Assembly: GCF_001938985.1 (NCBI RefSeq)
Contig: NZ_MKIN01000026.1
Location: 62,001-126,000, forward strand
DNA: 64,000 bases
Reading direction: 5' to 3'
Source of the DNA: Gillisella taibaishanensis
GTDB lineage: Bacteria; Pseudomonadota; Alphaproteobacteria; Rhizobiales; Rhizobiaceae
In this document: one piece after another, positions 35,062 through 43,522 of the stretch
Layout: each line of letters opens with the position of its first letter
Position numbering within the stretch: position 1 is the first letter of the stretch
Program-made: the position numbers and the translations under genes
Notes under the pieces: generated by a model
Told to the model about the DNA's origin: nothing
What the model saw: only the letters and a program-made list of their open reading frames with translations
The model's database searches: none

Positions 35062-35080
35062 GTTCAGAGATTTTCTGAAC
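35062..35080. promoter_or_regulatory. Perfect inverted repeat before bhcR (site 2)
   Basis: GTTCAGA-GATTT-TCTGAAC is a perfect 7-5-7 palindrome ending 24 bp before the bhcR ATG. It overlaps where the bhcR 5' leader should be, which fits autoregulation by an IclR-family protein. A TATAAT at 35005-35010 could be the bhcR -10 element, although no good -35 box accompanies it. Confidence 0.5.
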
Positions 35081-35104
35081 CCATTCTCACGGAGACGATT
35101 TCCG

Positions 35105-35914
35105 ATGCCCGTTGAAATGCGCAAAAGAGGACGGCCGAAAGCCTTCAATGGACCACAGTCACAAAACACCATTCAAGCACTCGACCGGGCACTGGATGTA
35201 CTAGAGGCTCTCGCTACACCGGAGGGTATGACGCTTTCGAAGCTCGCTGACCATCTTGGTCAATCAACGGCCACGATGCACCGCGTGTTGGCTACTCTTG
35301 AACGGCGTGAATTCGTCGAAATCAGCCCCGATCGCCAGGTCTGGCATATCGGCCCTGAAGCGTATCGGCTGGGCTCGGCGTTTCTGCGCAGATCCAACGT
35401 CGTCGAGCGTAGCCGCCCAATCATGCGCGAGCTCATGCTGGAAACGGGGGAGACGTCCAATCTGGGGATCGAGAAGGGCGGTCATGTCCTGTTCATAAGC
35501 CAAGTGGAGACGCACGAGTCGATCCGGGCCTTTTTTCCACCGGGAACACTGTCTCCTCTGCATGCTTCTGGCATCGGCAAGGCACTTCTCAGCACCTATG
35601 ACGGTGATCGGCTCACGGCTCTCTTCAAGACGAGGGAACTCGAGCGGTTTACGGAAAACACCGTGCGCTCCCTCGATCAATTGAAAGAGGAACTGCAAAG
35701 GACGCGAGAAAGGGGCTATGCGTTTGACGACGAGGAACGCACCTGGGGTATGCGATGTGTCGCGGCGCCGATCCTCAATGTGCATGGAGAGGCCGTGGCA
35801 GGCATCTCTGTCTCCGGACCGAAAATTCGCCTCCAGGACGCCGACGTGCACCAGATTGGAGAGCGTGTGAGACGCGCGGCGAGCATGGTGTCCCGCCGCA
35901 TTGGTGCGCCATGA
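35105..35914 (+). CDS. bhcR: IclR-family regulator BhcR
   Basis: The 269-residue protein has an IclR winged HTH (IQALDRALDVLEALATPEGMTLSKLADHLGQSTATMHRVLATLERR, roughly residues 20-70) and the IclR effector domain ending GISVSGPKIRLQDADV. It diverges from bhcABCD exactly as the known BhcR does in Paracoccus, where it senses glyoxylate. The ATG at 35105, with GGAG about 12 bp upstream, gives the usual length; an ATG at 35042 would include the palindrome at 35062-35080 and is rejected. Its stop lies 3 bp from that of the convergent glcF. Confidence 0.9.
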   Translation: MPVEMRKRGRPKAFNGPQSQNTIQALDRALDVLEALATPEGMTLSKLADHLGQSTATMHRVLATLERREFVEISPDRQVWHIGPEAYRLGSAFLRRSNVVERSRPIMRELMLETGETSNLGIEKGGHVLFISQVETHESIRAFFPPGTLSPLHASGIGKALLSTYDGDRLTALFKTRELERFTENTVRSLDQLKEELQRTRERGYAFDDEERTWGMRCVAAPILNVHGEAVAGISVSGPKIRLQDADVHQIGERVRRAASMVSRRIGAP

Positions 35915-35917
35915 CGG

Positions 35918-37243
35918 TCAGGCGTGCGCTTCTTCTCGAACCGGCACTTCGGGCGGGGCAGCCAGACTCGGGGGCATGGGGCCACCTGTTGCCCAATCGA
36001 GAAGTTCCACCGTGTGAACCACCGGAATGGCCGTTGCCGATCCGATCTGCATCATACAGCCTATATTGCCCGCGCTGATCACCTGGGGCAGCGTCGCCTC
36101 AAGTGTCGCGACCTTGCGCGTCTTGAGGTCGACCGATATTGCCGGCTGCATCAGATTGTAAGTGCCGGCTGACCCGCAGCAGATGTGGCTTTCACGGGGC
36201 TCGAACACTTGGAATCCGGCGGCTTTCAGCAGGTCTTTTGGCGTCGAGCGGATCTGCTGGCCGTGCTGCAAGGAACATGCGGCATGATAGGCGACGCGCA
36301 GCGGTTCGGCGTGCGACGGGTCCCTCAGCCCGACGTCGGCAATCACCTCGGAAATGTCTTTCGCACGAGCTGCAACGCGTCCAGCATCAGCGGCCAGCGG
36401 ACCATTGCGGAACATGTGACCATAGTCTTTGACCGTGGTCCCACAGCCTGAGGTATTTATGACGACGGCATCAAGCCCCTTACCATCAAGCTCGGCGACG
36501 ATCGCCCGGATGTTGGCAGCGGCCATCGCATGACTGTCATCGGTCTTACCCATATGATGGGTAAGCGCGCCGCAGCAACCGATTCCCTGCGGAATGACAA
36601 CTTCGCAGCCGTGCCGTCTCAGCAACCTGATGGTCGCGTCATTGATGTCGGTGTTGAGGGCGCGCTGTGCGCAGCCGGTGAGAAGAGCAACGCGTTTGAT
36701 CTCCTGACCCTCAGCAGGAAAGCATTGCGGCCGATCATTCTTGCTCGCGAGCGGTATTCGGTCCGGCGCCATTTCCAGCATCGCCCTGAGCCGGAGATCC
36801 GGAACAATTTTCCTCAAGGGTCGAGCGAGCATTGCGCATGCCAGTGCAAAGCGAAATCGGTTGGGATAGGGCAGGATCTTCGAGAGAAGCCATCGAAGCG
36901 CCCGGTCGTCCCACCTACGTTTGTAGTTCCGCTCAATGTAGGCGCGCGCGTGATCGACAAGGTGCATGTAGTGAACGCCGGACGGGCAGGTCGTCATACA
37001 ACTGAGGCAACTCAGGCACCGGTCGACATGCATCACCGTCTTTTCATCCGGCTTCCTGTTGTTCTCCAGCATGTCCTTGATCAGGTAGATGCGGCCGCGC
37101 GGACTATCGAGCTCATCGCCGAGCACCTTGTAAGTTGGACATGTGGCCGTGCAGAAGCCGCAGTGGACGCATGATCTCAAGATTTCGTTGGAACGTTGGG
37201 TAGCGGGGTCGGCCAGTTGCGCTTCGGTAAAGTTCGTCTGCAT
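35918..37243 (-). CDS. glcF: Glycolate oxidase iron-sulfur subunit GlcF
   Basis: The 441-residue protein has two 4Fe-4S motifs (C25-x2-C28-x2-C31-x3-CP and C76-x2-C79-x2-C82-x3-CP) and two CCG-type cysteine-rich domains (GIGCCGALTHHMGK; HICCGSAGTYNL). This is the electron-transfer subunit of the membrane-associated glycolate oxidase GlcDEF, which oxidises glycolate to glyoxylate. It starts 1 bp after the glcE stop. Confidence 0.95.
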   Translation of the reverse strand: MQTNFTEAQLADPATQRSNEILRSCVHCGFCTATCPTYKVLGDELDSPRGRIYLIKDMLENNRKPDEKTVMHVDRCLSCLSCMTTCPSGVHYMHLVDHARAYIERNYKRRWDDRALRWLLSKILPYPNRFRFALACAMLARPLRKIVPDLRLRAMLEMAPDRIPLASKNDRPQCFPAEGQEIKRVALLTGCAQRALNTDINDATIRLLRRHGCEVVIPQGIGCCGALTHHMGKTDDSHAMAAANIRAIVAELDGKGLDAVVINTSGCGTTVKDYGHMFRNGPLAADAGRVAARAKDISEVIADVGLRDPSHAEPLRVAYHAACSLQHGQQIRSTPKDLLKAAGFQVFEPRESHICCGSAGTYNLMQPAISVDLKTRKVATLEATLPQVISAGNIGCMMQIGSATAIPVVHTVELLDWATGGPMPPSLAAPPEVPVREEAHA

Positions 37244-37244
37244 C

Positions 37245-38402
37245 TCAGTTGCCCATCAGGCGGGGATTGAAGATCCCGGCGGGATCGAATGTTTTGCGCA
37301 GCGACGCTGATATCCGGGCAACGGCGCCGTATTCAGGTGGGAAGAGGTCGGCGGCAGGCAGCGGACCACGTCTCACCAGCATCGCGCGTCCCTTGCCCAC
37401 GGCTTTGCGAACAGCCGCACTTGCGGCCACACCTGAGAACCAGATCAAGCCCCCGCCCCAATCGGCAGATGCATCTCCGCCAAGCTGACGCAGTGCCTCT
37501 ACCACGGCCGGTGCTTCGCTCGGCTTGATCAGGATCCGCCAAATCGGAGCTTTCGAATCCGCGAAATGTTTAACGTCGCGCAGGTCACGCCACACGCTGC
37601 GGCTTACAGCGTCCGCGACGACATTGATTTCCCGGGGCAAGAACAGCTCCTTGAGCCGTTCCACGCGATAGTCGACTTGTGCCTCGAAACCTTCGACCCT
37701 CAACCATGCAGTACCCCCGTGAAACGCGGCGCCGGACACCTCGAACGGCATGGCGAGAGCTGCGACGAAGATTTCGCATGCATCGCGGAGAGTGATCCGA
37801 GGAAATGCCAAGCTCTTCTCGACTTCAGCCCGAGGCAGCGTCTTCAGCGCGACTTCCGTCAGCACACCCAGAGTGCCAAAGCTGCCGCAAAGGAGCTTGC
37901 CGAGGTCAAGCCCGGTGACATTTTTCATCACGCGGCCGCCATTCTTGATTGTTCGGCCGCGACCATCAACGAACCGAACACCGAGAAGGTAATCTCTACA
38001 TGCGCCGGCCTGGATTCGTCGTGGTCCTGAGACATTAGCGGAGACAATGCCGCCGATCGTCGGTGTGCCTTTTGAATCGAGGATTTCCCTGTGGTCCATT
38101 GGTTCAAACGCCAGGGCCTGCCCTTCGGCTGCCAGCGCGTCTTCCACATCCTGCAAGGACGTGCCCGCGCGCGCGATCAGCGTCAATGCGCCCGGTTCAT
38201 AGGTTACGATCCCCGACATCTTGCGAGTTGTGAGAATATGCTCCGCTTCGGCGGCTCCCGCCTCAATCCGCGTCCCGCCCCCGACAATGCGCATCGGCGC
38301 TGCCCTTGCATGGCTTTCGCCAACGAAAGCTGCGAGCTCGGCTTCGTCCTTCGGACTGATGAGGGAATGAGATGCCTCAATTGTTGACTCGTCGATGTTC
38401 AT
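37245..38402 (-). CDS. glcE: Glycolate oxidase FAD-binding subunit GlcE
   Basis: The 385-residue FAD_binding_4 (PCMH-type) protein has the sequence PMRIVGGGTRIEAG and the FAD contacts GTPTIGGIVSANVSGPRRIQAG. It is shorter than GlcD and lacks the GlcD-type C-terminal cap, as usual for GlcE. It overlaps glcD by 4 bp and is followed by glcF. Confidence 0.94.
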   Translation of the reverse strand: MNIDESTIEASHSLISPKDEAELAAFVGESHARAAPMRIVGGGTRIEAGAAEAEHILTTRKMSGIVTYEPGALTLIARAGTSLQDVEDALAAEGQALAFEPMDHREILDSKGTPTIGGIVSANVSGPRRIQAGACRDYLLGVRFVDGRGRTIKNGGRVMKNVTGLDLGKLLCGSFGTLGVLTEVALKTLPRAEVEKSLAFPRITLRDACEIFVAALAMPFEVSGAAFHGGTAWLRVEGFEAQVDYRVERLKELFLPREINVVADAVSRSVWRDLRDVKHFADSKAPIWRILIKPSEAPAVVEALRQLGGDASADWGGGLIWFSGVAASAAVRKAVGKGRAMLVRRGPLPAADLFPPEYGAVARISASLRKTFDPAGIFNPRLMGN

Positions 38403-39856
38403 CGGCCCCTCACCACCTCGCCCCTGTATGGCTGACTTGCTTCCAGGGGGAAAACCTTGGCCGAATTTAGCAGCCAGTTTGGGTCAAAGACGCTTTTGAT
38501 CTCCATCTGGATCGCCAGGTCTTCAGCCGAATATTGCTTGGTCATCAGATCGCGCTTCTCAATTCCGACGCCATGCTCCCCGGTCAGACACCCCCCGACG
38601 TCGACGCAGAGCCGGAGGATATCGGCTCCGAATGCTTCCGCCCGCTCTAGGTCGCCGGGCGCATTGGCGTTGAACAGGATTAGGGGATGCATGTTGCCGT
38701 CACCGGCGTGGAAGACGTTGGCTACCTCCAGGCCGTACTCTTTGGAAAGCTCGCCGATGCGCTTCAGTGTATAAGGCAACTGCGAGACGGGTACGGTTCC
38801 ATCCAGACACAGATAGTCGCCGAGCCTTCCCATGGCACCAAAGGCCGACTTGCGGCCTTTCCAGATGGCAAGCGACTCATCCGCGTTGCGGCTGATGCGA
38901 AACTCCACAGGGTTGAGCTCTTCAGCGATCTGGCGAATCCGCTCGATCTGGTGAAGGATCTCACCGTCGGAACCCTCTACCTCGACAATCAGAACCGCTG
39001 CGCAGTTTGGATATCCGGCGTTCGCAAAAGTCTCGATCGCCCGCAGGCAGACATTATCCATGTATTCGATTGCAACGGGGAGCAGACCGGACCGAATGAT
39101 GCTCGCTACGCACTTGCCTGCGGTCTCGGCGCTGTCAAATCCGATGAGGATCGGGCGCGCGCCTTCCGGCTTTGGCAGGATGCGCAAAGTCGCCTCGGTG
39201 ATGATTGCAAGCTGCCCCTCCGAACCGCATAGCAGGCCCAAAATATCGAGCCCGCTTCCACCCAGCAAAGGCCCACCGAGATCGACGATATCTCCGTTGG
39301 CCATGACCATCCGGACGCCCATTAGATTGTTCGTGGTGACACCATACTTGAGGCAGTGCGCGCCGCCGGAATTCATCGCTATGTTCCCGGCAATGGTGCA
39401 TGCGAGCTGGGAGGACGGATCCGGTGCGTAGAAGAAACCCTCAGCCTCCAGCTCGGCGCTCACCGACAGATTGGTGATACCTGTTTGGACGCGGATGAAG
39501 CGGTTCGCGGTGTCAACCTCCAGAACGTCGCGCAAGCGAATGGTCCCGATGACCACGCTGTCAGCCGTTGGCAACGCCCCGCCGGCTAGCGATGTGCCAG
39601 CACCTCTCGGAATAACGGGCACGCCCAGGTCATGACAAATCTTCATCGCTGCTGAGACCTCCTCCGTCGTCCGCGGCAGAACCACCGCAAAGGGCGGGCA
39701 ACGATAAGCAGCTAATGCGTCGCACTCGTAAGCACGGGTCTCTTTAGGATCCGAGATAACCGTGTCTGGCGGAAGCGCAGCCAAGAGCCGATCGACAATG
39801 TATGAGGCTCTGGCGAGTATGCGCCGGTCAGGTTCCGGCATGGCTATGATTCCCAT
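38399..39856 (-). CDS. glcD: Glycolate oxidase catalytic subunit GlcD
   Basis: This 485-residue flavoprotein has an FAD_binding_4 domain (VIPRGAGTSLAGGALP; AMNSGGAHCLKYG) and an FAD-oxidase C-terminal domain with NVFHAGDGNMHPLI and GGCLTGEHGVGIEKR. The start at 39856 has a strong GGGAGGAG box about 6 bp upstream; an upstream in-frame ATG (39940) lacks one. It is the first gene of glcDEF. Its promoter region carries operator-like site A (40043-40059). Glyoxylate produced here is the substrate of the adjacent beta-hydroxyaspartate cycle. Confidence 0.95.
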   Translation of the reverse strand: MGIIAMPEPDRRILARASYIVDRLLAALPPDTVISDPKETRAYECDALAAYRCPPFAVVLPRTTEEVSAAMKICHDLGVPVIPRGAGTSLAGGALPTADSVVIGTIRLRDVLEVDTANRFIRVQTGITNLSVSAELEAEGFFYAPDPSSQLACTIAGNIAMNSGGAHCLKYGVTTNNLMGVRMVMANGDIVDLGGPLLGGSGLDILGLLCGSEGQLAIITEATLRILPKPEGARPILIGFDSAETAGKCVASIIRSGLLPVAIEYMDNVCLRAIETFANAGYPNCAAVLIVEVEGSDGEILHQIERIRQIAEELNPVEFRISRNADESLAIWKGRKSAFGAMGRLGDYLCLDGTVPVSQLPYTLKRIGELSKEYGLEVANVFHAGDGNMHPLILFNANAPGDLERAEAFGADILRLCVDVGGCLTGEHGVGIEKRDLMTKQYSAEDLAIQMEIKSVFDPNWLLNSAKVFPLEASQPYRGEVVRGR

Positions 39857-40042
39857 GAAAAGCTCCTCCCTTGGGTTGATCACGATGCGAGCGCTACTCA
39901 CACCTATGCCTGCGCCTCTAGCCGGGCCTCGAAAAGGCATGCTCGGGAGCCAAGACGTCCTTTACTCACCGTTCCACGCCACGGACGCCCCTGCTGAATA
40001 TCCCATGGATCAGATAAGGTGGAGGTGAAACGGGGGGTGAGC

Positions 40043-40059
40043 TGGGTAAGTTTGGGTAA
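40043..40059 (-). promoter_or_regulatory. Direct-repeat operator candidate A (glcDEF)
   Basis: TGGGTAA-GTT-TGGGTAA: two identical 7-mers 10 bp apart, 187 bp upstream of glcD and after the end of the MCP gene. The same element precedes three other operons in the window (49084, 53844, 63341), always in this orientation relative to the transcribed genes. Confidence 0.6.
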
Positions 40060-40103
40060 TGTCGTCGCGGTTTGATTGTCAAGCGGCAGCCAAACCCTAA
40101 AAG

Positions 40104-42338
40104 CTAGCTTGCAAGCAATTGCTGCTCGGCTGACTTATTATCGGCTAACGAAAACTGACTGATGAGTGTTTGCAGATGCGTGGCTTCGCTCTGCAATGAC
40201 CGACACGCCACCATGGATTCGTCGGCCATGCTAGCGGTCCGCTGTGTGGCGGCATCGATCTGGGATATCGTCGATTTGAACTCAGCGAGATGATTGGCTT
40301 GGCCAGCAGCTGTGGTCGCTATTTCAGATACCATAGACCTGATAAGTTTGATGTGGTTGGCTACATATTTTAGGACATCGCTCGTCGAACCCACGAGTTG
40401 CATTCCTTTCTCGACCCGTTGAGATGAGACGTCAATCAGGCCCTTGATTTCCTTTGCCGCCTCCGCAGAGCGTTGCGCCAGCGCACGCACCTCTGAGGCA
40501 ACCACCGCAAAGCCCTTGCCGGCATCGCCTGCCCTCGATGCCTCGACCCCAGCGTTGAGGGCAAGAAGGTTTGTCTGGAAGGCTATCTCGTCGATAACGG
40601 TGATGATGCTGGCGATATCGAGGGATGAACGCTCGATTTCGGCCATGCCACTCAGCGCGCTGGAAATGATCTCGTCGGATGACGCGGCCGCCTTATGGGC
40701 CTCGGAAACCAGTTGGTCAGCCTTAGTGGCAGCGGCAGCCGTCTGGCTGACATCTCGCGCAATCGCAGTCATCGTGTTGACCGCTTCGTCAAGGACGAGG
40801 GCTTGTCGCTCGGTTTGCGCCGCCAAGCTGTTGCTGGCATTGCTGATCTGGTCGAGCGTGGCTGACATTGACGTCGCCTGCCCTGCAACGGATTGGATCG
40901 TATGATTCAACTGCACAAGCGCGTCATTGAAATCGCTCTTTAGTTGCCGGTAATCGTCAGGAAAACTTCCGGAAATTTGACACCTGAGATTACCTTTTGC
41001 GAGCGCCGAGAGGCCACGACCGATCTGGTCGACAATCTCGGCTTGGGTTTTGAGCCGCTTCATCCTTTCGGCCTCCATGGCCAGGCGTTCGGCTCCGGCA
41101 AGCTTTTCAGCCCTGAGCGCATCGGCCTCGGCGTTGGTCTTCGCCACGGCATTATCACGAAAAACGACAACTGCGCGTGACATGTCACCCACTTCGTCAC
41201 CACGATCGATGCCCTCAATCCGCCCGGTTGTGTCACCCGTGGCGAGCCTCTTCATGCTCGAAACCAGCCGGGTGATTGGCTTTGAAATAGAGCGAGAAGC
41301 CATGATCGACACGATGAGCGTCGCGAACGCTGTAAATCCGGTTATTCCGAGAATCTTGTAAATCATCATAACTGCTGGGGCGAAGACCTCAGCCGTCGGC
41401 TCCACAGCCACCACGGTGAGTTGCCGGCCCCCCCACTTCAATGTCTCGGAAGCAGAAAGCACGTTCAGACCCTCGAAAGTGCCTGAAGATATGCCCTCTG
41501 CGAGGAAGCGCGTGTCGATTGATCCAGTCTCGTCTTGCGAAGCCCCAAAACGGGATGTTGAGCGTAGGCGCCCGTCATCGCCCACGATCACCGCTTGACC
41601 GCGGGCGCTGAAGCCCGCCGCGTCATGCATAATGTCGTCGAGTACCGTTGTACTCACCGCCACGACCAATGTTCCGCTTCGCTCGTTCGGATTATATGGA
41701 TCCGCAACTCCGACCGTAAAATAGGCTTCCCCCGGCCCCACCACCGAAGGTGCGGTAAAATCCGTCATTGTGATGTTTTTGGCATCTTGGGAGGAGGCGA
41801 CGAGTCGACCGGCTGAGGTGTCCGCCTTCAACGGACCCAACGGCTCTTTACCGGTGCTGAATACGAGATCATCATTTTTGTTTATAAGGGTAATACTGGC
41901 GTATCTGTGTTCACTGCTGAATTGCCGTAGCCATTGCTCAAGCTTCGCGTAGTTCGATAGGAAATACTTGGCCTTGTCCGGCGCGCCAGCCGTAATATCG
42001 CTGCCCGCTTCTTTTTTGCTGGAGAGGGCCGATACGATTTCTGCCGGCAACATCTTCAAGCCGTTGTTGGTGTCATCAAACAGTTGCACCAGTCCCGGAT
42101 TGGCAGCCAGTGCCTCGACTTCGAGGCGCGTGCTGCTTAATTTCGACGCGACCGTGTAGCGCTTAGTGCTCGCTATGTATTCGAGATGCTTGCCAATCAG
42201 ATCCCGTGTCGCTGAAAACGATGTGATACCCGCATATGTAGCGACTACGCTACATGACACGACAGCTATGCCGACCGTGAGCGCGGGAATTTTTTTACTA
42301 ATCGTCCATTGGTATCGTGTTTTGAACAGGCGCCGCAT
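40104..42338 (-). CDS. Methyl-accepting chemotaxis protein
   Basis: The 744-residue chemoreceptor has an N-terminal membrane helix (about residues 17-40), a large periplasmic Cache-type sensor domain (about 45-325), a second helix (AVMMIYKILGITGFTAFATLIVSIM region), HAMP linkers (SISKPITRLVSSMKRLATGD) and a cytoplasmic signalling domain. The conserved hairpin EIAFQTNLLALNAGVEASRAG lies near residue 580. No C-terminal CheR-binding pentapeptide is present. It sits between the ribose-type transporter and glycolate oxidase genes. It may sense the substrate or product of the neighbouring pathway, but the ligand cannot be deduced. Confidence 0.92.
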   Translation of the reverse strand: MRRLFKTRYQWTISKKIPALTVGIAVVSCSVVATYAGITSFSATRDLIGKHLEYIASTKRYTVASKLSSTRLEVEALAANPGLVQLFDDTNNGLKMLPAEIVSALSSKKEAGSDITAGAPDKAKYFLSNYAKLEQWLRQFSSEHRYASITLINKNDDLVFSTGKEPLGPLKADTSAGRLVASSQDAKNITMTDFTAPSVVGPGEAYFTVGVADPYNPNERSGTLVVAVSTTVLDDIMHDAAGFSARGQAVIVGDDGRLRSTSRFGASQDETGSIDTRFLAEGISSGTFEGLNVLSASETLKWGGRQLTVVAVEPTAEVFAPAVMMIYKILGITGFTAFATLIVSIMASRSISKPITRLVSSMKRLATGDTTGRIEGIDRGDEVGDMSRAVVVFRDNAVAKTNAEADALRAEKLAGAERLAMEAERMKRLKTQAEIVDQIGRGLSALAKGNLRCQISGSFPDDYRQLKSDFNDALVQLNHTIQSVAGQATSMSATLDQISNASNSLAAQTERQALVLDEAVNTMTAIARDVSQTAAAATKADQLVSEAHKAAASSDEIISSALSGMAEIERSSLDIASIITVIDEIAFQTNLLALNAGVEASRAGDAGKGFAVVASEVRALAQRSAEAAKEIKGLIDVSSQRVEKGMQLVGSTSDVLKYVANHIKLIRSMVSEIATTAAGQANHLAEFKSTISQIDAATQRTASMADESMVACRSLQSEATHLQTLISQFSLADNKSAEQQLLAS

Positions 42339-42503
42339 TCAATTCCCTCCCAAAATCGATAAGCATCATGGAAACGTCCGCTAATGAAAGCGCCCGTGGA
42401 AGATAGTTTTTCATCATCAGCCGGTTCTTCGTCTCAGTCGGATCGTCAGCAATCGCAGTCCGATAAAGACATCAATGCAACTGCTGCGGTGACAAAGAAG
42501 AGT

Positions 42504-42517
42504 GACTTGTTCAAGTC
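42504..42517 (-). terminator. Short hairpin after the ribose-type ABC operon
   Basis: GACTTG-TT-CAAGTC forms a perfect 6-bp stem 8-21 bp beyond the permease stop codon. In the transcribed direction a pyrimidine-rich stretch (CACTCTTCTTTG) follows. It is a plausible but weak intrinsic terminator. Confidence 0.35.
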
Positions 42518-42524
42518 TCGCTAG

Positions 42525-43496
42525 TTATTTGATAAAGGCTAGCCGCGACCTATCCAGCGTGATGGTCACCGACAGGATCACGATCATGCCCGTCACCATG
42601 ATCTGAACGTAAGGGTGGACACCGGCGATGTTCAGCCCATTTTGAAATACCGCTATGACCAATACGCCGGTCAGCGTCCGATGCACTCCTCCAGAGCCGC
42701 CGGACAGTGCAGTCCCACCCATCACAACTGCTGCGATTGCCTGAAGCAGAAGATCGTCACCCATGTGTGCGGTGCCAGTCGAGGTTCTGGACACAAGCAG
42801 CAGTCCTGCCGTGCCGCACAGTACGCCGGAAGTGATAAACGCAAGAGCTTTCGTGCGGACAACACTGATGCCGGAGAGCCGGGCAGTCACTCCGCCTCCG
42901 CCGATCGCAGTCAGCGACCGACCAAAATGGCTGCGAGCGCCGACGAACGAGGCTGCTGCGAATATTATTAGGGCTAGGACGCCTGAGTTAGGAACTCTGC
43001 CCACCATCGCGCCCGAAGCGATCCAAGTTAATTCGGGGCTGCGAAAGAAGACAGTAACGCCACCGCTTATCCAGGTGGAAATACCACCAACTATCGTCAT
43101 CGTGCCCAAAGTGGCGACAAATGAGGGCAGTCTGAACTTGAGAACCAGGACCGCGTTGAGAGCGCCGCAAATAGCCCCGATCCCCAGTGCGGAGACAGCC
43201 ACAGGCAACGCACCGAACCCAGCCTGGGTCACCAAGACGGCACACGAGACGCCGACCAGGGTGACGATGGCACCGACAGAGAGGTCGATGGCACCCATTA
43301 GTATGACGAAACTGATGCCGGTAGCCACGACGAGCAGGATGGACGACTGCCTCATTAGATTGAACAGATTGATCCAGCTAAGGAAGCGCGGATTGATGGC
43401 AGTGAAGACTGCCACCATCACTAGCAGCAGAACCACAGGCCCCAGGGCGCTGACGAAAGCACGGTGTCGATGATAGAATGTCGTAATGGGCTGCAT
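42525..43496 (-). CDS. Ribose-type ABC transporter permease (distal)
   Basis: The 323-residue BPD_transp_2/RbsC-type inner-membrane permease has about nine hydrophobic segments and the hallmark GISFVILMGAIDLSVGA in the fourth segment, with GGTALSGGSGGVHRTLTGVL near the end. It is the last gene of the operon amidase - binding protein - permease - ATPase - permease. Together with the permease at 45061 it should form a heterodimeric channel for a sugar or sugar-like compound. The substrate is unknown. Confidence 0.92.
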   Translation of the reverse strand: MQPITTFYHRHRAFVSALGPVVLLLVMVAVFTAINPRFLSWINLFNLMRQSSILLVVATGISFVILMGAIDLSVGAIVTLVGVSCAVLVTQAGFGALPVAVSALGIGAICGALNAVLVLKFRLPSFVATLGTMTIVGGISTWISGGVTVFFRSPELTWIASGAMVGRVPNSGVLALIIFAAASFVGARSHFGRSLTAIGGGGVTARLSGISVVRTKALAFITSGVLCGTAGLLLVSRTSTGTAHMGDDLLLQAIAAVVMGGTALSGGSGGVHRTLTGVLVIAVFQNGLNIAGVHPYVQIMVTGMIVILSVTITLDRSRLAFIK

Positions 43497-43522
43497 CTGC
43501 TTGCTCTCCCTTCGTTACCTGT

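Noticed and set aside
42384-42524. 46-codon + strand frame (Ser/Gln-rich, ending KKSDLFKSR)
   Set aside because: It has an ATG but no clear ribosome binding site, ends exactly at the convergent permease gene and contains that operon's likely terminator hairpin. Its composition is low-complexity and I recognise no family.
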